Of a DNA stretch of 64,000 bases, positions 50,578 to 61,854 are shown in pieces. Under the pieces are notes generated by a model, which saw only the letters and a program-made list of their open reading frames with translations, had not been told where the DNA came from and did not search any database. The position numbers and the translations under genes are program-made. Within the stretch, counting starts at the first letter, position 1. Every line of letters begins with the position of its first letter. The stretch is from Emiliania huxleyi CCMP1516 (lineage: Eukaryota; Haptophyta; Isochrysidales; Noelaerhabdaceae): the NCBI RefSeq assembly GCF_000372725.1, contig NW_005198244.1, positions 944,718 through 1,008,717 on the forward strand, written 5' to 3'.

Positions 50578-52425
50578 ATGTGCATGTCGGAAAGCAGGAA
50601 CGCCACAGCGTGTACATATATGAGCTACTTCCCTCGCCTCGCTGAGCGTGAGACGGCCGCCGTCCGCATCGACTGGGGTGAGTACCGCGCCGCCGGCTGG
50701 AGCAACTACCTGCGTCCGCGGCCGGGCAAGGGTGTGCGCCGATCGGTTCTCGTCGCGGGCTGGTGCGTGTTGCACGCCTTCGAGGCGGTCTGCATCTTCG
50801 TGTACGGTCTCCCGTTTGGGCCCGGCGGCGCGCCCATCCGCACCATCGCCTGGCTGATCTTCACGGCGGCGGCCGGCGTCGCCTACCTCCGCGTTGTCTT
50901 TTCCGACCCGGGCTTCCTGACGACAGAGGCACTGCAGAAGCTCGCCGACGCCGCGGCCGGCGCCGGCGTGATTGACGTGCGCGGCAGTGCCGAGGAGCGC
51001 GGCGAGTTGTGGCCCGTGGCGCCGGGCACGCCGAGGGCTATCGCCGCCGCCGCCGCCGCTGCAAAGACAGAGGCGGACGGCGCAGAGGCGGCGGCGGACG
51101 CAGCCGCCGATGCGGAGGTGGCGGCGGCGACGGCGAGCGCGCTGCGGGCGGAGGAAGCTGTCCCGGAAGCGGTCTCTCTCATTCTCGCCGCCGCCGAGGA
51201 GGGAGAGGCCGGGGAGGAGGCGCGGGCGGCGGCCGGTTTGGCGGGGAGGGCGGCCGAGGCGGGGAGGGCAGCGGCGGCCGAGTCGGAGTCGGCGGCCGAG
51301 TCGGAGTCGGAGGCGCTGCGGCCCGCTGGCGGCGCGGAGGCGGGGCGAGGGCGGCAAGCTGCGGCGGTGAGAGAGGGAGACCGCAGGGCTGCGCCGATGG
51401 TGCGGGTGAGGCCTCTCCCCGGTTGCCTGCCCCTCCGGCCTCCGCTTCCCGCCTCCGCGCTCCTTTTGCCCCACCCGTCCCCACCCGCGCCTGCTCGCCC
51501 TCCGCCTCTTCCCTCGCCCCTCCGCCCACCCCGCCCCGCCGAGCCGCGACCCGCAGGCTGTCGACGAGGATCAGGACGAGTTCGAGCAGGCGCGGCGCGG
51601 CGAAGGAGCGGGAGAGCAGCTCTCTGCGACGCGCGCCTTTTGGGAGGCGAGAGACCGCGCCCTCGCCTCCCCGCCGCACGCCTCCCCCCCCCCGCCTCCC
51701 CTCCCACCGCCCGCCGCCGCACCCCGCACCCCGCACCCACCAGGAGCGGCTTGAGCTCGCGCCCAACCGCGACCTCGCCTCCCTCGGCGCCGCCGCCCGC
51801 TGGTTCGACTCGTACAGCGACGAGGCGGGCTGCCTGCTGCCCATCCGCGCAAAGTACGTCAAGAAGCAGCGCGCCATCGTCGCAAAGTTCGACCACTACT
51901 GCTACGCGCTGGGCAGCCCGGCCGGCCCGCGCAGCCGTGCGTCCGGGCCACGTCCACCACACGCCCGCGCCCCGCCCTCTAGGCAACTCTGTCGGCGAGC
52001 TCAACCACGGCGCCTTTTGGCGGCTGCTCGCGCTGCAGCTCGCCTCGATCTGGCTCGGCAAGGGGCTGATCGACCACGCGTACCACCACGGCGCAGCGGG
52101 CAGCGCGCAGAACCTCGTCAACCTGCCGCTGCTCCTGCTCGACGCCCTCGCGTGGGCGAGCGGCGTCCCGCTCGCCGTCCTGCTCGCGATGCACTCCTTC
52201 ATGGCCCTCACCTCCTCCACCACGCACGAGTTCCTCAAGCTGGACAAGCTCCGCTACCTCCGCGGCTTCTACGAGTGCTCATGCCCCTTCTCCGAGGGGC
52301 TCCTCCCAAACTTGCGCCGCTTCTGCTGCCCGCGCCGTCCGCCGCCCCTCTGGGAGCGGCCGCCGCCCGAGCGCGAGTGGCCTGAGACGATATGGCGGAA
52401 CCGCTACTACTCGTGCTTTGGCTGA
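50578..52425 (+). CDS. DHYC-type protein S-acyltransferase (zDHHC family)
   Basis: Transfers palmitate to cysteines of membrane-associated proteins. Start at 50578 or 50620 (MSYFPRLAERE). Two N-terminal helices (LVAGWCVLHAFEAVCIFVYG, IRTIAWLIFTAAAGVAYL) are followed by an Ala/Glu-rich loop. Exons: to about 51407; about 51558-51655 (AVDEDQDEFEQARRGEGAGE); about 51743-51912; and 51983-52425. The catalytic region reads RAKYVKKQRAIVAKFDHYCY then ALGNSVGELNH, i.e. DHYC rather than DHHC, and the usual preceding Cys-rich zinc residues are largely absent. Later helices and a SSTTHEFLKL (TTxE-type) motif are family marks, as is the NRYYSCFG end. The 70-nt GC-AG intron 51913-51982 is phase 1. DHYC is also used by yeast Akr1-type enzymes, so activity is plausible. 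Confidence 0.72.
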   Translation: MCMSESRNATACTYMSYFPRLAERETAAVRIDWGEYRAAGWSNYLRPRPGKGVRRSVLVAGWCVLHAFEAVCIFVYGLPFGPGGAPIRTIAWLIFTAAAGVAYLRVVFSDPGFLTTEALQKLADAAAGAGVIDVRGSAEERGELWPVAPGTPRAIAAAAAAAKTEADGAEAAADAAADAEVAAATASALRAEEAVPEAVSLILAAAEEGEAGEEARAAAGLAGRAAEAGRAAAAESESAAESESEALRPAGGAEAGRGRQAAAVREGDRRAAPMVRVRPLPGCLPLRPPLPASALLLPHPSPPAPARPPPLPSPLRPPRPAEPRPAGCRRGSGRVRAGAARRRSGRAALCDARLLGGERPRPRLPAARLPPPASPPTARRRTPHPAPTRSGLSSRPTATSPPSAPPPAGSTRTATRRAACCPSAQSTSRSSAPSSQSSTTTATRWAARPARAAVRPGHVHHTPAPRPLGNSVGELNHGAFWRLLALQLASIWLGKGLIDHAYHHGAAGSAQNLVNLPLLLLDALAWASGVPLAVLLAMHSFMALTSSTTHEFLKLDKLRYLRGFYECSCPFSEGLLPNLRRFCCPRRPPPLWERPPPEREWPETIWRNRYYSCFG

Positions 52426-53006
52426 TCTCGGCCGAATACATTCAGCCCCATGTATGGAGGATGCAGTATGCATGTGCGAAGTCATGTGCACTCGCTCCAC
52501 GTCGCTGCTGGCCTGCAGTGTAAAACCCCCTACTAGCCCGCCCTACGGCTTTCTTTACCCGCACATGCTCTCGACTTCATGTGCTTTAGGCGTAGCCCGT
52601 TGCCGTTCCCTCTCTGCAGTGCATCCCACGGGAGACAGACGCAAAAGTTCTCGCGATAAAGCTTACGAGAGCATCTATGGCCCTCCACGCGCGGCCGCGG
52701 GGGCGGCGCGCTCGCGCGCGCCGGCGCTGACTCGCGTGGCCGCAATCGGCCAATGGGCTCGCGCAGTGAGAGCCGCCCCAGAGATCTCTGCCAGAGTCCG
52801 AGTGCGAGTCGCACTCGCAGTCGGAACACGGAAGCTCGTCGTAGGCAGAAGCCCCACCCCAGACGCTCGGAGCTCACGATAAACAGCGGAGAAATGCTCG
52901 TCCGCGGGGGCCGGGGCTCGAACGAATTTGCTATTTGGAAAACACAACAGGAACACACAAACATGCACACTCTTCCATTTGGATTTGCAGCTCGTGACAC
53001 TCTGTT
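52426..53006. other. Intergenic region between convergent genes
   Basis: Downstream flanks of the DHYC gene and the second GH3 gene. Nothing else supported. Confidence 0.4.
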
Positions 53007-56000
53007 TCACACCTCAAACGAGCGCTCGAGCCGCAGGTCGCGCGACGAGGAGCCGACGTGCGCGACGTAGCGTCCCCTCGCCAGCACCCACTCCCCCCCC
53101 TTCCAGACAGAGAGGTCCCGCGCGGCGAGGCGCAGGGGCACCTCCTCGCTGCCCCCGGGGGCGAGCAGCGACGTGCGGGCAAAGCCGCGGAGCAGTAGGG
53201 GCGGCTCCCCCGCCGCGGCCGGGAACGCGAGGTAGAGCTGCGGCACGTCGGCGCCGACCTGCTCCCCCACGTTCGTCACGCGCAGCCGCATCTCGACCGA
53301 CAGCGGCTCCTACGAGGAGCAGCGCAAGACCCTCAGCAGCTGCACCTCTGCTCTGGCTCTCGGCTCGGCGCCCCCTTTCCCCTCTCCCTTGCCGGCTCCC
53401 GCGCACCTCGGGCCCAGCCGCGAGCCCAGCCGACGTGCCCAGAGGCTCCTTCTCGCCCTCCTCGCCCTCCTCGCCCTCCTCGCCCTCCTCGCCCTCCTCG
53501 CCCTCCTCGCCCTCCTCGCCCTCCTCCTCGCCCTCCTCCTCGCCCTCCTCGCCCGCCACTGCTCGCCCCCTGCCCCCTCCCCCAGCCGCGTGGTCAGCTG
53601 TGTCCGCCCTGCGGCGGCTCCGCCGCACCAGCCCCTCCCCCCCGCGCACCGTCGGAGGCCGAACCCACGCGTACGCAAACCGCGTGAAGGAGAGGCCGTG
53701 CCCAAACGGGAAGGCCACCGGCCTGCCGACCCTCCCCCTCCACCCGGCGGCGAGCCCCTCTGCGTAGCGGCAGACCGACTCGGTGCACGGCGGGATCGTG
53801 TCCGCCTCCGCCAGCGGCAGCGTGACGGGCAGGCGGCCGCTCGGGCTCGCGGCTCCGGTGAGCACGTCGGCGAGCGCCTCGCCCGACTCTTGACCCGCCA
53901 GGAACTGGAGCAGCACCGCGTCGGCACGGGTGGCCCAATCGGTAAGCACTGCGCCGGGGGCGAGCGCGACGACGACGAGCGGCTTGGACGTGCGCAGCAG
54001 CCCCAGCTGCGTGAGGAAATCGTGCTGGTCCAGCCGCAGGCTGGGCCGGTCCTCCGACTCGCTCGCCGTCGCGCCGCCGCACGCGACGACCACGTCTGCC
54101 TGCCGCATCGCCCGCAAGGCAGGGCTGATGCGGTCGGTCGGCGAGACGTGGAGAGTGACGCCGCGAGCGCGAAGCGCCGACGCGAGAGTGGGGTCGCGCC
54201 GAAACGCCACCCGGCCGGTGCCGCCGACCACAAAGTAGTCTCCCGCCTAATCGAATCAGTGACCCACCTCACACGCCTTGCCGCAGTACTTGAGTCAGCC
54301 TCACAGCAGTCTCCCGCCGTCCACGCGTCGCGTGCTGGGTCGATGGGCGTGTGGGCGCTGCACGCGCGGCCGAGCAGGGCGACGACCGCCCCGCGCCGGA
54401 GCGGGAGGGCGCGCTGCTCGTTCTTGAGCAGGACGGTCGACGCCTCCGCCACCGCCCGCGCGAGGGCGACGTGCTGCGGCGTCGTCGCGACCGCCTCGTA
54501 CAGGGGCGCCGAGCAGGTGCAGCCCGCGGCGCAGGCGGGGCGGGAGAGAATGCCGGCGCGGAGCAGCGGCAGCAGCACGCGGCCAGCCATGCCGTCCACC
54601 ACCGCCTAGGCAGCGCCGGGGACATGTCGTGGACATGTCGTGGAGTCGCGCGGCCACGCCGCTCCGCGCCCCCGCCTCGAGCGCCTCAGCAGCCCCTCCT
54701 TCAGCCCCGCCGCTCCTAGCTCCGCTCCTAGCTCCGCTCGGAGGCGTCGTGCCCGCGTCCGGCGCCGCACCACGGGAGGCGGCGGAGGTGGGGGAGGTGA
54801 CGGAGGTGGCGGAGGCGGGGGAGGTGGCGGAGGCGGAGGAGGTGGCGGACGGGCTGGACGCGTTGGACGCGCTAGAGGCGCTTGAGGTATCGGCATCGGG
54901 CTCGTCGGAGGCGGCGTCGCTGGCCGAGAGTGAGGGGCCGCCGCCTTGGAAGCCGTGCTGCAGCTGCTGCAGCTGCTGCAGCTGCTGCAGCTGCTCGAGG
55001 TCAAAGAAGCCGTCGTTCCCGGGCATGTCCTGGTCGACTCCGGCGACGGCGGCGGAGGTCGCGTGCACCGCCCACCAGTCGGACATCACCCAGCCGCGGA
55101 AGGCGAGCCTGCGGGACGTGTGTGGCGGACGTGTGATGGACGTGTGATGGACGTGTCATCACCCGCCCGGGACTCAGCAGAGAGGGCTCGTAGCGGAAGG
55201 GTTCGTAGAGGGTCGCCTGCTCTTGAGCTCGCTGTCTAGGAAGTGTCTAGGAAGTGTCTAGGAAGTGTGTACTAGGAAGTGTCGCCTGCTCTTGAGGTCG
55301 CGCTGCAGCACGGACGGACTACCGCACGCGTGTGTCCCGTTGACGCGGTTGTGGGCGCACATCACAGCGACGGCGCCCGCCCCGACGGCCGCCTCGAAGG
55401 GCGGGTAGTACAGCTCGAAGAGGGCGCGCTCCGGCGCCTCGGCCGACATCGAACCGCGACCCGTCTCCTGCGCGTTCAGCACGAAGTGCTTTGGGACGGC
55501 GCCTGCAGGAAGGTTCCGAGGGAGTGTTCGGGGAGAGGCCTGGCTCAGCACGGAGGAGCAGCTTTGGGACACGGCGCCGACGCCCTCGCCCTGCAGCCCC
55601 GAGATGTACTCGCGGCCGAGCGCGGAGCCGAGCAGCGGCTCCTCGCCTACCGCGACGTGCCTCGGACATGTCATGGACGTGTCGCGGACGGCGCGGCGCA
55701 GAGCAGCGGGTCCGCTCCGCTCAGCGACTCGGCGGCGCGGCCGCTGCGCGGTACGCGCTGCACGTTGAGCTGCGGGCCGAGCATCACGTTTGCGCCTTTT
55801 GCGCGGAACTCCCTCCCAACCGCTGCGCCGTACGCGCGGGCGAGAGGGCGGGCGAAGGTGGCGGCGAGGGCGAGGAGGGACGGGAAGGCGGTCACCTGAG
55901 CCACCGTCCACCGAGGGGGAGTCCGAGGGAGGGAGAGGCCAAGAGAGAGAGAGGCGAGTCCAGGGAGGCCACAGGGAGAAGGCGTCGCCTGCCCGACCAT

Positions 56001-57069
56001 GCGCGGGTCGGTGGTGCGGAAGCCTTGCCCGGCGTCGTGCATGTTGAGCGAGGGAAGGCCTAGTGGGCCGTGGACCTGTCAGGGACGCGTCCGGCGGGCC
56101 GTGCGCGGAGGCGGCAGGGGCGGGCCTGCGCGCGGCACGCCCATCACCGCCCCGACGTGGAAGCCCTCGAGCTGCCGCTTCCCCTCCCACCCCGCGCCAG
56201 AGAGCAGGCCGGCCTGCGAGAGGGCGCACACCGGGCCGAGGGCGTCTCAGCGGGCTGCCCCAACCCTGGCGGGGGAGAAGGGTTCCGCGCGCCTTCTCGC
56301 GCAACGTCAGGCTGCGGAGGAGCGCGCCAGCTGCCGCCTCGGGAGAGACGGACCGCCACCCCGCCGCGAGGCGCACGTGGACACCCTGCGTCGACTCTTG
56401 CCCCGCGCTGCCGTTGTCTGCCCTCAAGATGGCGGCGCAGTAGCGCGCCCGCTCTTGCCGCCCCCTCTCCAAGGGACGCCACGCCGGAGGCCTCGCCGGC
56501 TGCGGCAGCTCGGGCGCCGCCGGCGGAGACACTGGCGGAGACACGGCGGGAGCCGGCGCCGCCGGTCCGAGGTGTGGCGGCCGCGGCGGCGGTGGCGACA
56601 GTAGTTCGTCTGCGCGGACTGTCCCTAGCGGCCGCCACATCTGCGGCCGGAGCCCGGCCTGCTCGAGGAACAGCGCGTGGGCGAGCCTCGCGCGCTCGGG
56701 CGAGGGGAGGGCGATCAGCAGGGCCGCCGCCGCAAGGAGCAGCAAGGACAGCGCCGCGGGTAGCCACATGACCTCGGCGCCGCAAGGAGCAGCAAGGACA
56801 CGCGCACGACACTTGGGGCCGGCGACGACGCCGGTGCGAGCAGCCACGCACCACGACGCCACACACACCCACGCGAGCGCGGGGTGCAGGGCAAAGTGGT
56901 GCGCCAGCGAGAAGGTGCCGATGACGGCGGCCGCTGCGCCAGTGCAGCCGTCGATGAGAGGCGTGGCCGAGCGGCGCCACCGTGGTTCCTGTTCCTCGCA
57001 GTCGTCAAGGTCGGCCGGCTCTAGCTCGACGCGCTCCGCGGCGCGATACAGGCGCTTCGACGGACGCAT
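53007..57069 (-). CDS. GH3 beta-glucosidase/xylosidase-type enzyme with N-terminal membrane anchor
   Basis: Start at 57069 (MRPSKRLYRAAERVELEPAD). Two N-terminal hydrophobic stretches (AALSLLLLAAAALLIALP is the stronger) suggest a type II or signal-anchor topology. GH3 landmarks across many short exons: SLTLREKA-GLLSGAGWEGKR, VGAVMGVPRA-GLPSLNMHDAG, FPSLLALAATFARPLARAYG, AKGANVMLGPQLNVQRVPRS, GEEPLLGSALGREYISGLQG, VPKHFVLNAQETGRGSMSAE, FEAAVGAGAVAVMCAHNRVN, then FRGWVMSDWWAVHATSAAVA with the predicted Asp nucleophile, AGVDQDMPG, ASTVLLKNEQRALPLRRGAV, VVACGGATASESEDRPSLRL, PSGRLPVTLPLAEADTIPPC, FPFGHGLSFTRFAYAWV and the Fn3-like end LRVTNVGEQVGADVPQLYLA. The fungal/plant-like subtype differs from the GH3 at 20021. 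The intron 55109-55285 is GC-AG. The insert after QDMPG has Leu-Gln repeats from a CTG-type repeat at 54957-55000. Confidence 0.85.
53447..53565 (-). repeat. Intronic CTCCTCGCC (9-bp) tandem array
   Basis: About a dozen 9-bp units on the plus strand in the intron before the last GH3 exon. Read as protein it would be a Glu/Gly run, so the borders of coding sequence here are uncertain. Confidence 0.85.
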
Positions 57070-57840
57070 CAGGTGTAAAGTGGGGCACTACTCACGAGTT
57101 CGCTTTTAAACTCTGTGACGCTGTTCACAGACCTTATTATTGACAATTTAATACGTCCTATGGCGCTTTGCGCTGGTCTATGAGAGGTTCACTTAGACCC
57201 GATCGGCAAAGATTTTGCCCTCCGCCCGCGATGGAGGCCTTTGAGCGTCCGTCGCCAGCTCGCTCCTGGCGGCCCGACTGTGGCCGGCTGTCCGCGAGAG
57301 TCGACTCCTGGGCGTGTTCCGTGGTCCCGCGCCTGGATTCCGGCCCAGGAGGCTCTCGAGCGGCACACTGGTGACCCGCTCTGAAAACGCTGTCAAACTC
57401 GTGACGCTGTTCACCGCTTCACATAAACGCACAACCCGGGCCCGAAATCGCACAGTGACAGTCAGACATGCAACACGGTGACGCTGTGTTCACAGAAAAA
57501 CACAACCCCGGACCCAAGACGACGCTGTTCACGCTTCACACAAACGCACAACCCGGGCAGACCCGGGCCCGAAATCGCACAGAGACAGTCACGCAACACG
57601 AAAAACAAAATCTCTCTCTCGCAACACGACAAATCGCAACACGGGGTCCGAGGGAAGGCGAGCAAAAACCTTATCGCGCGCGCTAGACGCCGACTCACAG
57701 GTAAGTATAAGTGGAGCAGCCGAGTAGATACAGCTAATCCTTTGTGTTCACACCTGCAAGAGGCGATCGCAAGTGTTGCCGAGACGCGAAGAAGACAAAC
57801 ACCGTTCACGTTCACACCAGCTTTAGCGTGGTGAAGAGAA
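57070..57840. other. Intergenic region with a duplicated segment
   Basis: Upstream of the second GH3 gene. GACGCTGTTCAC, CGCACAACCCGGG and CCCGAAATCGCACAG occur together at 57403-57470 and again at 57521-57592, a direct duplication about 118 bp apart. No gene supported. Confidence 0.5.
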
Positions 57841-57975
57841 CCTCCTGTAGCTATGCTAGGATGTAGGCTAGGTGATGAACTATCTCTGGACTTGTGCGCG
57901 ACTCAACTATCTTTTGCAGGATGAAGCGGCTTGGATGGGACACAGGAGTCTGATCTACAGTTCCGGTGCTTCGCC

Positions 57976-57978
<3 letters not shown>

Positions 57979-58068
<90 letters not shown>

Positions 58069-58317
58069 ATGAGCGGGTCCCGAGCGAGTGTGCATTGACC
58101 ATTGTGCCGGCCGGCTTCGTTCGCTATCCCCGATCGATTTCAGTCCGTAGGCGACGGCGCCCCGGCGGATCCCATTGTGCATTGATTGTCCCGCCCGACC
58201 GAACACAAACAACATCTCTCTCTCTCTCTCTCCGAACACAGCGTGATACACTCGAGCGAGGGAGGGAGGGAGGGAGGGAGGGAGGGAGGGAGGGAGGGAG
58301 GGAGGGAGGGAGGGAGG

Positions 58318-58363
<46 letters not shown>

Positions 58364-58371
58364 GGAAAGTT
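57979..58371. repeat. (GA)n and (GGGA)n microsatellites
   Basis: (GA)n at 57979-58066, then a short (CT)n at about 58215-58232, (GGGA)n at 58257-58322 and (GA)n to 58371. Long open frames here are low-complexity artefacts. Confidence 0.97.
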
Positions 58372-58656
58372 CTTAAAATAAAATGTCTCTCACAGCACAC
58401 TGGCACGACAAGGGCGCGGACTCGCGCAGACCACAACCAGGGGGGCACAGGCGTAGATGGCTCACTATAGTCGCAGACTATAGTCGATCGAGCGCGTCGG
58501 AGAGGTGTTTCGACACCGAGTGTTTCGCTTGGTTTTCTCTGCATCGCGAAGAGGTGGTTTGTGAGCACACTAGGGGTTGGGTCGGGCGCGGCTCACGATT
58601 GCGCTTGAGACGCGCCAACCAAGCTAATGCCTCTCTGTGTTTTTTTCTGCCCTGTT

Positions 58657-58755
58657 GAGCACTTGAGCACTTGATAGGGTCGATTCCGCATGGTACGGGA
58701 CCCCTCGATCGTCTCGCCCTCCCTCACTGGTGTGTTCATTGGGGGGGGTCATAAC
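58657..58755 (-). repeat. Dispersed ~95-bp repeat, copy 2
   Basis: Reverse complement of 32457-32550, with a few substitutions and an extra GAGCACTT unit at 58657-58673. Confidence 0.8.
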
Positions 58756-59676
58756 AAACACGGTACAGGATCGAGTGCACGCCCTGTTGTTTTGCGTGAT
58801 CGGATCTTGCATGAGTGTATTTATTCTTTGCGGCCTTTGCCGCTTGCGGCCTCGAGCTCGGCTGCGGCCACAAGAGCGGCCTCCTTGACACGCAGCTGCG
58901 TAATCGTCGGCCCGCGTGCGCGGCTCTTCACGGCCTGTGCCGGCGAATTGGCGTTCACGCGCTGAATCATCATCGTCACGGCTCTGTCTGCTGGTGCTGC
59001 TTCGCGCTCGCGTGTGTCCTTGGAAGTTCTACCCGCCTCCTTCACCTACGAGCTCGTATGCCACGTCGCCGCCTGTGTTTGGGTTTCTATGTTTGCGATT
59101 TGGATTTTGGATTTTCTACTGCACTTGTTTATTTATTTACCCAGCTTGGGCGTGTCCACGTTGGAGCCAGCTCCGCCGTACATGGAGGCAACCGATGCGA
59201 GTCGACTGGTGTGTGTGTCGACGCCACACTCGTCAGTATTAATGAGCCGTAACATGACACACTCTCCCGATGCCCACTCATGGTCGCACTCTACTTGTCC
59301 GAACAAGCGGCTACCGCCTACGTCAGCACTACCGTATGTCCGACGGGCGCGCGCGCCACGGACGTCGCAGGACGGCCGCGAACACCGCGCAGCAAAAGAT
59401 CAACCTGTGTGGTGGCGGCGTGCCGTTCTCCCATCTCCCTTGCGTGCTCTGTTTTTTTCTTACTTTCCCCTATTAATCGGCTCGCTCCCCTACGCGCTAC
59501 GGCCTACGCAACCTCTGTCAGCTGTCCGCCTTTGGGCATGTTCGTAAGAGCCAATTGAAGAGAATTTACAACAAAACTCCCTCGCACCGGACTCGAACTA
59601 GGTCACCTTGAAAAGAAACTTCACCTCGGCGCGTTTCGCACGTCCCTGGAGGTGGTGCTTGATTGGGTGTCGAGAT
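58756..59676. other. Region without a supported gene
   Basis: A minus-strand frame 58821-59045 (NANSPAQAVKSRARGPTITQ, LRVKEAALVAAAELEAASGK) looks protein-like but lacks a family or clear start. It overlaps a 38-bp dispersed repeat (58960-58998) shared with 61730-61767. Other open frames conflict. Confidence 0.3.
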
Positions 59677-60686
59677 ATGGCCGGCATCGTGTACGAGGCG
59701 CGCAGTCGCAATGGCCAAGCCTGGTCACCTGACTAGCGTTGGGTGTCCAGTCACTGGTCGGACTGTTCTTCACCTCAGTAACAACAATACCTGACTCCCA
59801 CTCTCCGCCACGCCCCGCACAGAAGCACGGGAAATACGGCAGCTGCTGGTCGGCCAAAAAGGTGATGGCCGAAACAAAGAACTTGGACCTGCTAATGGAT
59901 CGATGCTGGTACGGCCTTGCTGGCACCATCTTCAAGGACGGCACCGAGTGCTTCTGGGAGATCAATTGGTGGGACGGCCAAGAGCGAGAGGGGAAGCGCA
60001 TCTTCACCAACCAAACCATCGTCACCGTCAACGGCGATTGGCTGCCTAGTGACCGCTGAGAATGGATGCCACGTCCCAATCCACCTGCCCACCTCGACTC
60101 GCAGGCACTCCGGACGTGTCGCCCTGCTGGTTCGGAGGCAGCGCTGATTGCGATGGTGGGTCGGTGGTGCCGCCTCTTACAGTTCGTTGTGTCTAGCAGG
60201 CATTATCGACGGCAAGATGACATATGAGGTGCGGATGAAGCTGCCGTGCTGCACATTCACGGCGATGAACCTGACCTACGACTGGTTCAACTTTCCGAAG
60301 AACGACGACTTTTCAGGCTTCTGGACGATCGGCGCTATGTCGCCAATGGGGCCGGTGCAAAGAGAGATGGTGGCGTGGACTGCACTGGAAGAGGAACGGT
60401 CCACCTTCACAACACCACCGCGCTGCAAACGCAGGTGGCCATGATATTCGGCCTCGACCCGCACATTGCGCCGGAGAAGGTGGACGCGGAGATTGAGCGG
60501 CTGGAGAAGGAGCATGGCGTCGCATTCAAAGACAAGTTTACGAAGATTGCCTATGCGCCCACCTACAAGCCGGGCGACACGGGCGAATTCTCCTTCAACT
60601 GCGAGGGAAAGCCACCGACCATCGACCACGCCAAGAATGCGAACGCAGAGCAGGTTCTCGCGACGCCGTACCCCCCATTGAGATGA
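59677..60686 (+). CDS. Unknown four-exon protein, 224 aa
   Basis: Exons 59677-59718, 59823-60033, 60200-60369 and 60435-60686. All phases agree; introns are GC-AG (104 nt), GC-AG (166 nt) and GT-AG (65 nt). Translation is rich in Trp, Cys and Phe: GKYGSCWSAKKVMAETKNLD, LLMDRCWYGLAGTIFKDGTE and CFWEINWWDGQEREGKRIF, then the junction VTVNG-IIDGKMTYEVRMKL, PCCTFTAMNLTYDWFNFPKN, and a helical end IAPEKVDAEIERLEKEHGVA. I do not recognise a family. There is no signal peptide or membrane helix; a small soluble beta-rich protein is likely. The short first exon is the least certain. Confidence 0.6.
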
Positions 60687-60839
60687 TGGAGAGCAGGGCT
60701 GCGGCCAGCGCCAGGGCAGCGCTTCCGCTTGCGTTAGCGCTGTACTCAATGTCACACGGACACGCTTGTGTGTACGTCGATCCTCGCGAGGCTTGTACCA
60801 GCTTGAGTACGGATTTGGCACTTCGGATACAGTGGTTGT

Positions 60840-60925
60840 GTAAATAAATAAAATGGAAACCCCCATAGGAGATGGGTAAAAAGGAGCAAGTCCCCGCCGA
60901 CGCGGTCTTTGTGCACAGAGGTTAG
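60840..60925 (+). repeat. Short dispersed repeat shared with 25722-25820
   Basis: TAAATAAATAAAA, then TAGGAGATGGGTAAAAAGGA and a TCTTTGTGCA-like end. Both copies follow a stop codon by 40-190 bp, so they may be part of 3' ends. Confidence 0.5.
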
Positions 60926-60986
60926 AGGGTTTGTGTGTGTGTCACAACCGCAATACCGACAAGTCGGACTCACGGCGCATCGACTG

Positions 60987-61733
60987 CTATACCGGCGGAG
61001 CACTCGCTAGCCTGACCACTCCGAGAAGCAGCACGATTATCACAGCGACAGTCAGTCCCTCGGGAGTGACGAAGCGGTCGAGCAGCTGGCGCGTCTTCGC
61101 CGCGCTGCGCACCTCAGCGGGATCGGCGGCCGCTAGCTCCTTGGCGCCGCAAGTGAGTACGGCCGGGTTCATCGCCATTATCTCGAGCGCCTGAGGTGGG
61201 AGTGGAGTGGTTGGTGGGAGAGAGCGCGCCAAATCGTAGCCCGTCAAGTCACTTGGAAGGGCAGTGGGGCGCAGGTGTCTCGGGGCCCGCCCGAGCGTCG
61301 CTTCACCTCGTCACGACCGACCAGGCCGACCAGCGCAGCCTTGGTCTCCGTGAGTAGCGCCGGCGTGGCACATGATCTGGTTGTTTCGCGCGATGGCTTC
61401 TCTCGCCGCCGCCTCGCTCCCGTAGCACTTTTTCAGCGCACCCCACAGCGCGGAGAGCTCTGCCTGCTTGTAGCTGTCCGCGTATGGCACGTCTGGGATG
61501 CCGAGCAGCACGCCGGCACGGCCTGCGGCGTTCGCGCGAGCAGGCACTCTGACCAGGCCGAGGGTAGGCAACAGGACAGGCCAAAGGGCGATCGATGCGG
61601 GCATGCGAAGAAGAAGAATTCTCGCAACGTGCCATGACGGCGAGGCACGTCCTAAGAGCACGTAGGTGAAGGAAGTCGGGCACCAGTTCCAAGGACGTAC
61701 GCGAGAAGCAGCAGAGCATATACCTAAAAGCAC
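60987..61733 (-). CDS. Algal unknown with C-terminal membrane helix, one apparent frameshift
   Basis: Exon 61307-61733 and exon 60987-61190, separated by a 116-nt intron (GT...AG). Text reads ANAAGRAGVLLGIPDVPYAD, QAELSALWGALKKCYGSEAA and AREAIARNNQIMC. Then, one base out of frame near 61372, it reads PALLTETKAALVGLVGRDE-, joined to ALEIMAMNPAVLTCGAKELA. The end is VTPEGLTVAVIIVLLLGVVR, a membrane helix. Helical repeats ending in NPAVL are known to me from uncharacterised algal proteins; no function is assigned. The frame change may be a sequencing error. Confidence 0.5.
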
Positions 61734-61767
61734 CAGCAGACAGAGCGATGACGATGATGATTCAGCG
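61730..61767 (+). repeat. 38-bp dispersed repeat
   Basis: GCACCAGCAGACAGAGC followed by TGACGATGATGATTCAGCG. It matches the minus strand of 58960-58998 at about 36 of 38 positions. Confidence 0.75.
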
Positions 61768-61854
61768 AATAAAAACGGTCAAACTCTGAGACGAGATGGG
61801 GATTTAGGGACATGTGTCCCCGCCCTGCACGTTCTTGGTGTGAGGGATCTTCAA

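Noticed and set aside
59585..59625. Possible tRNA (GTTCGAGTCC on the minus strand)
   Set aside because: The T stem does not pair and no A box, anticodon arm or matching acceptor stem is visible.
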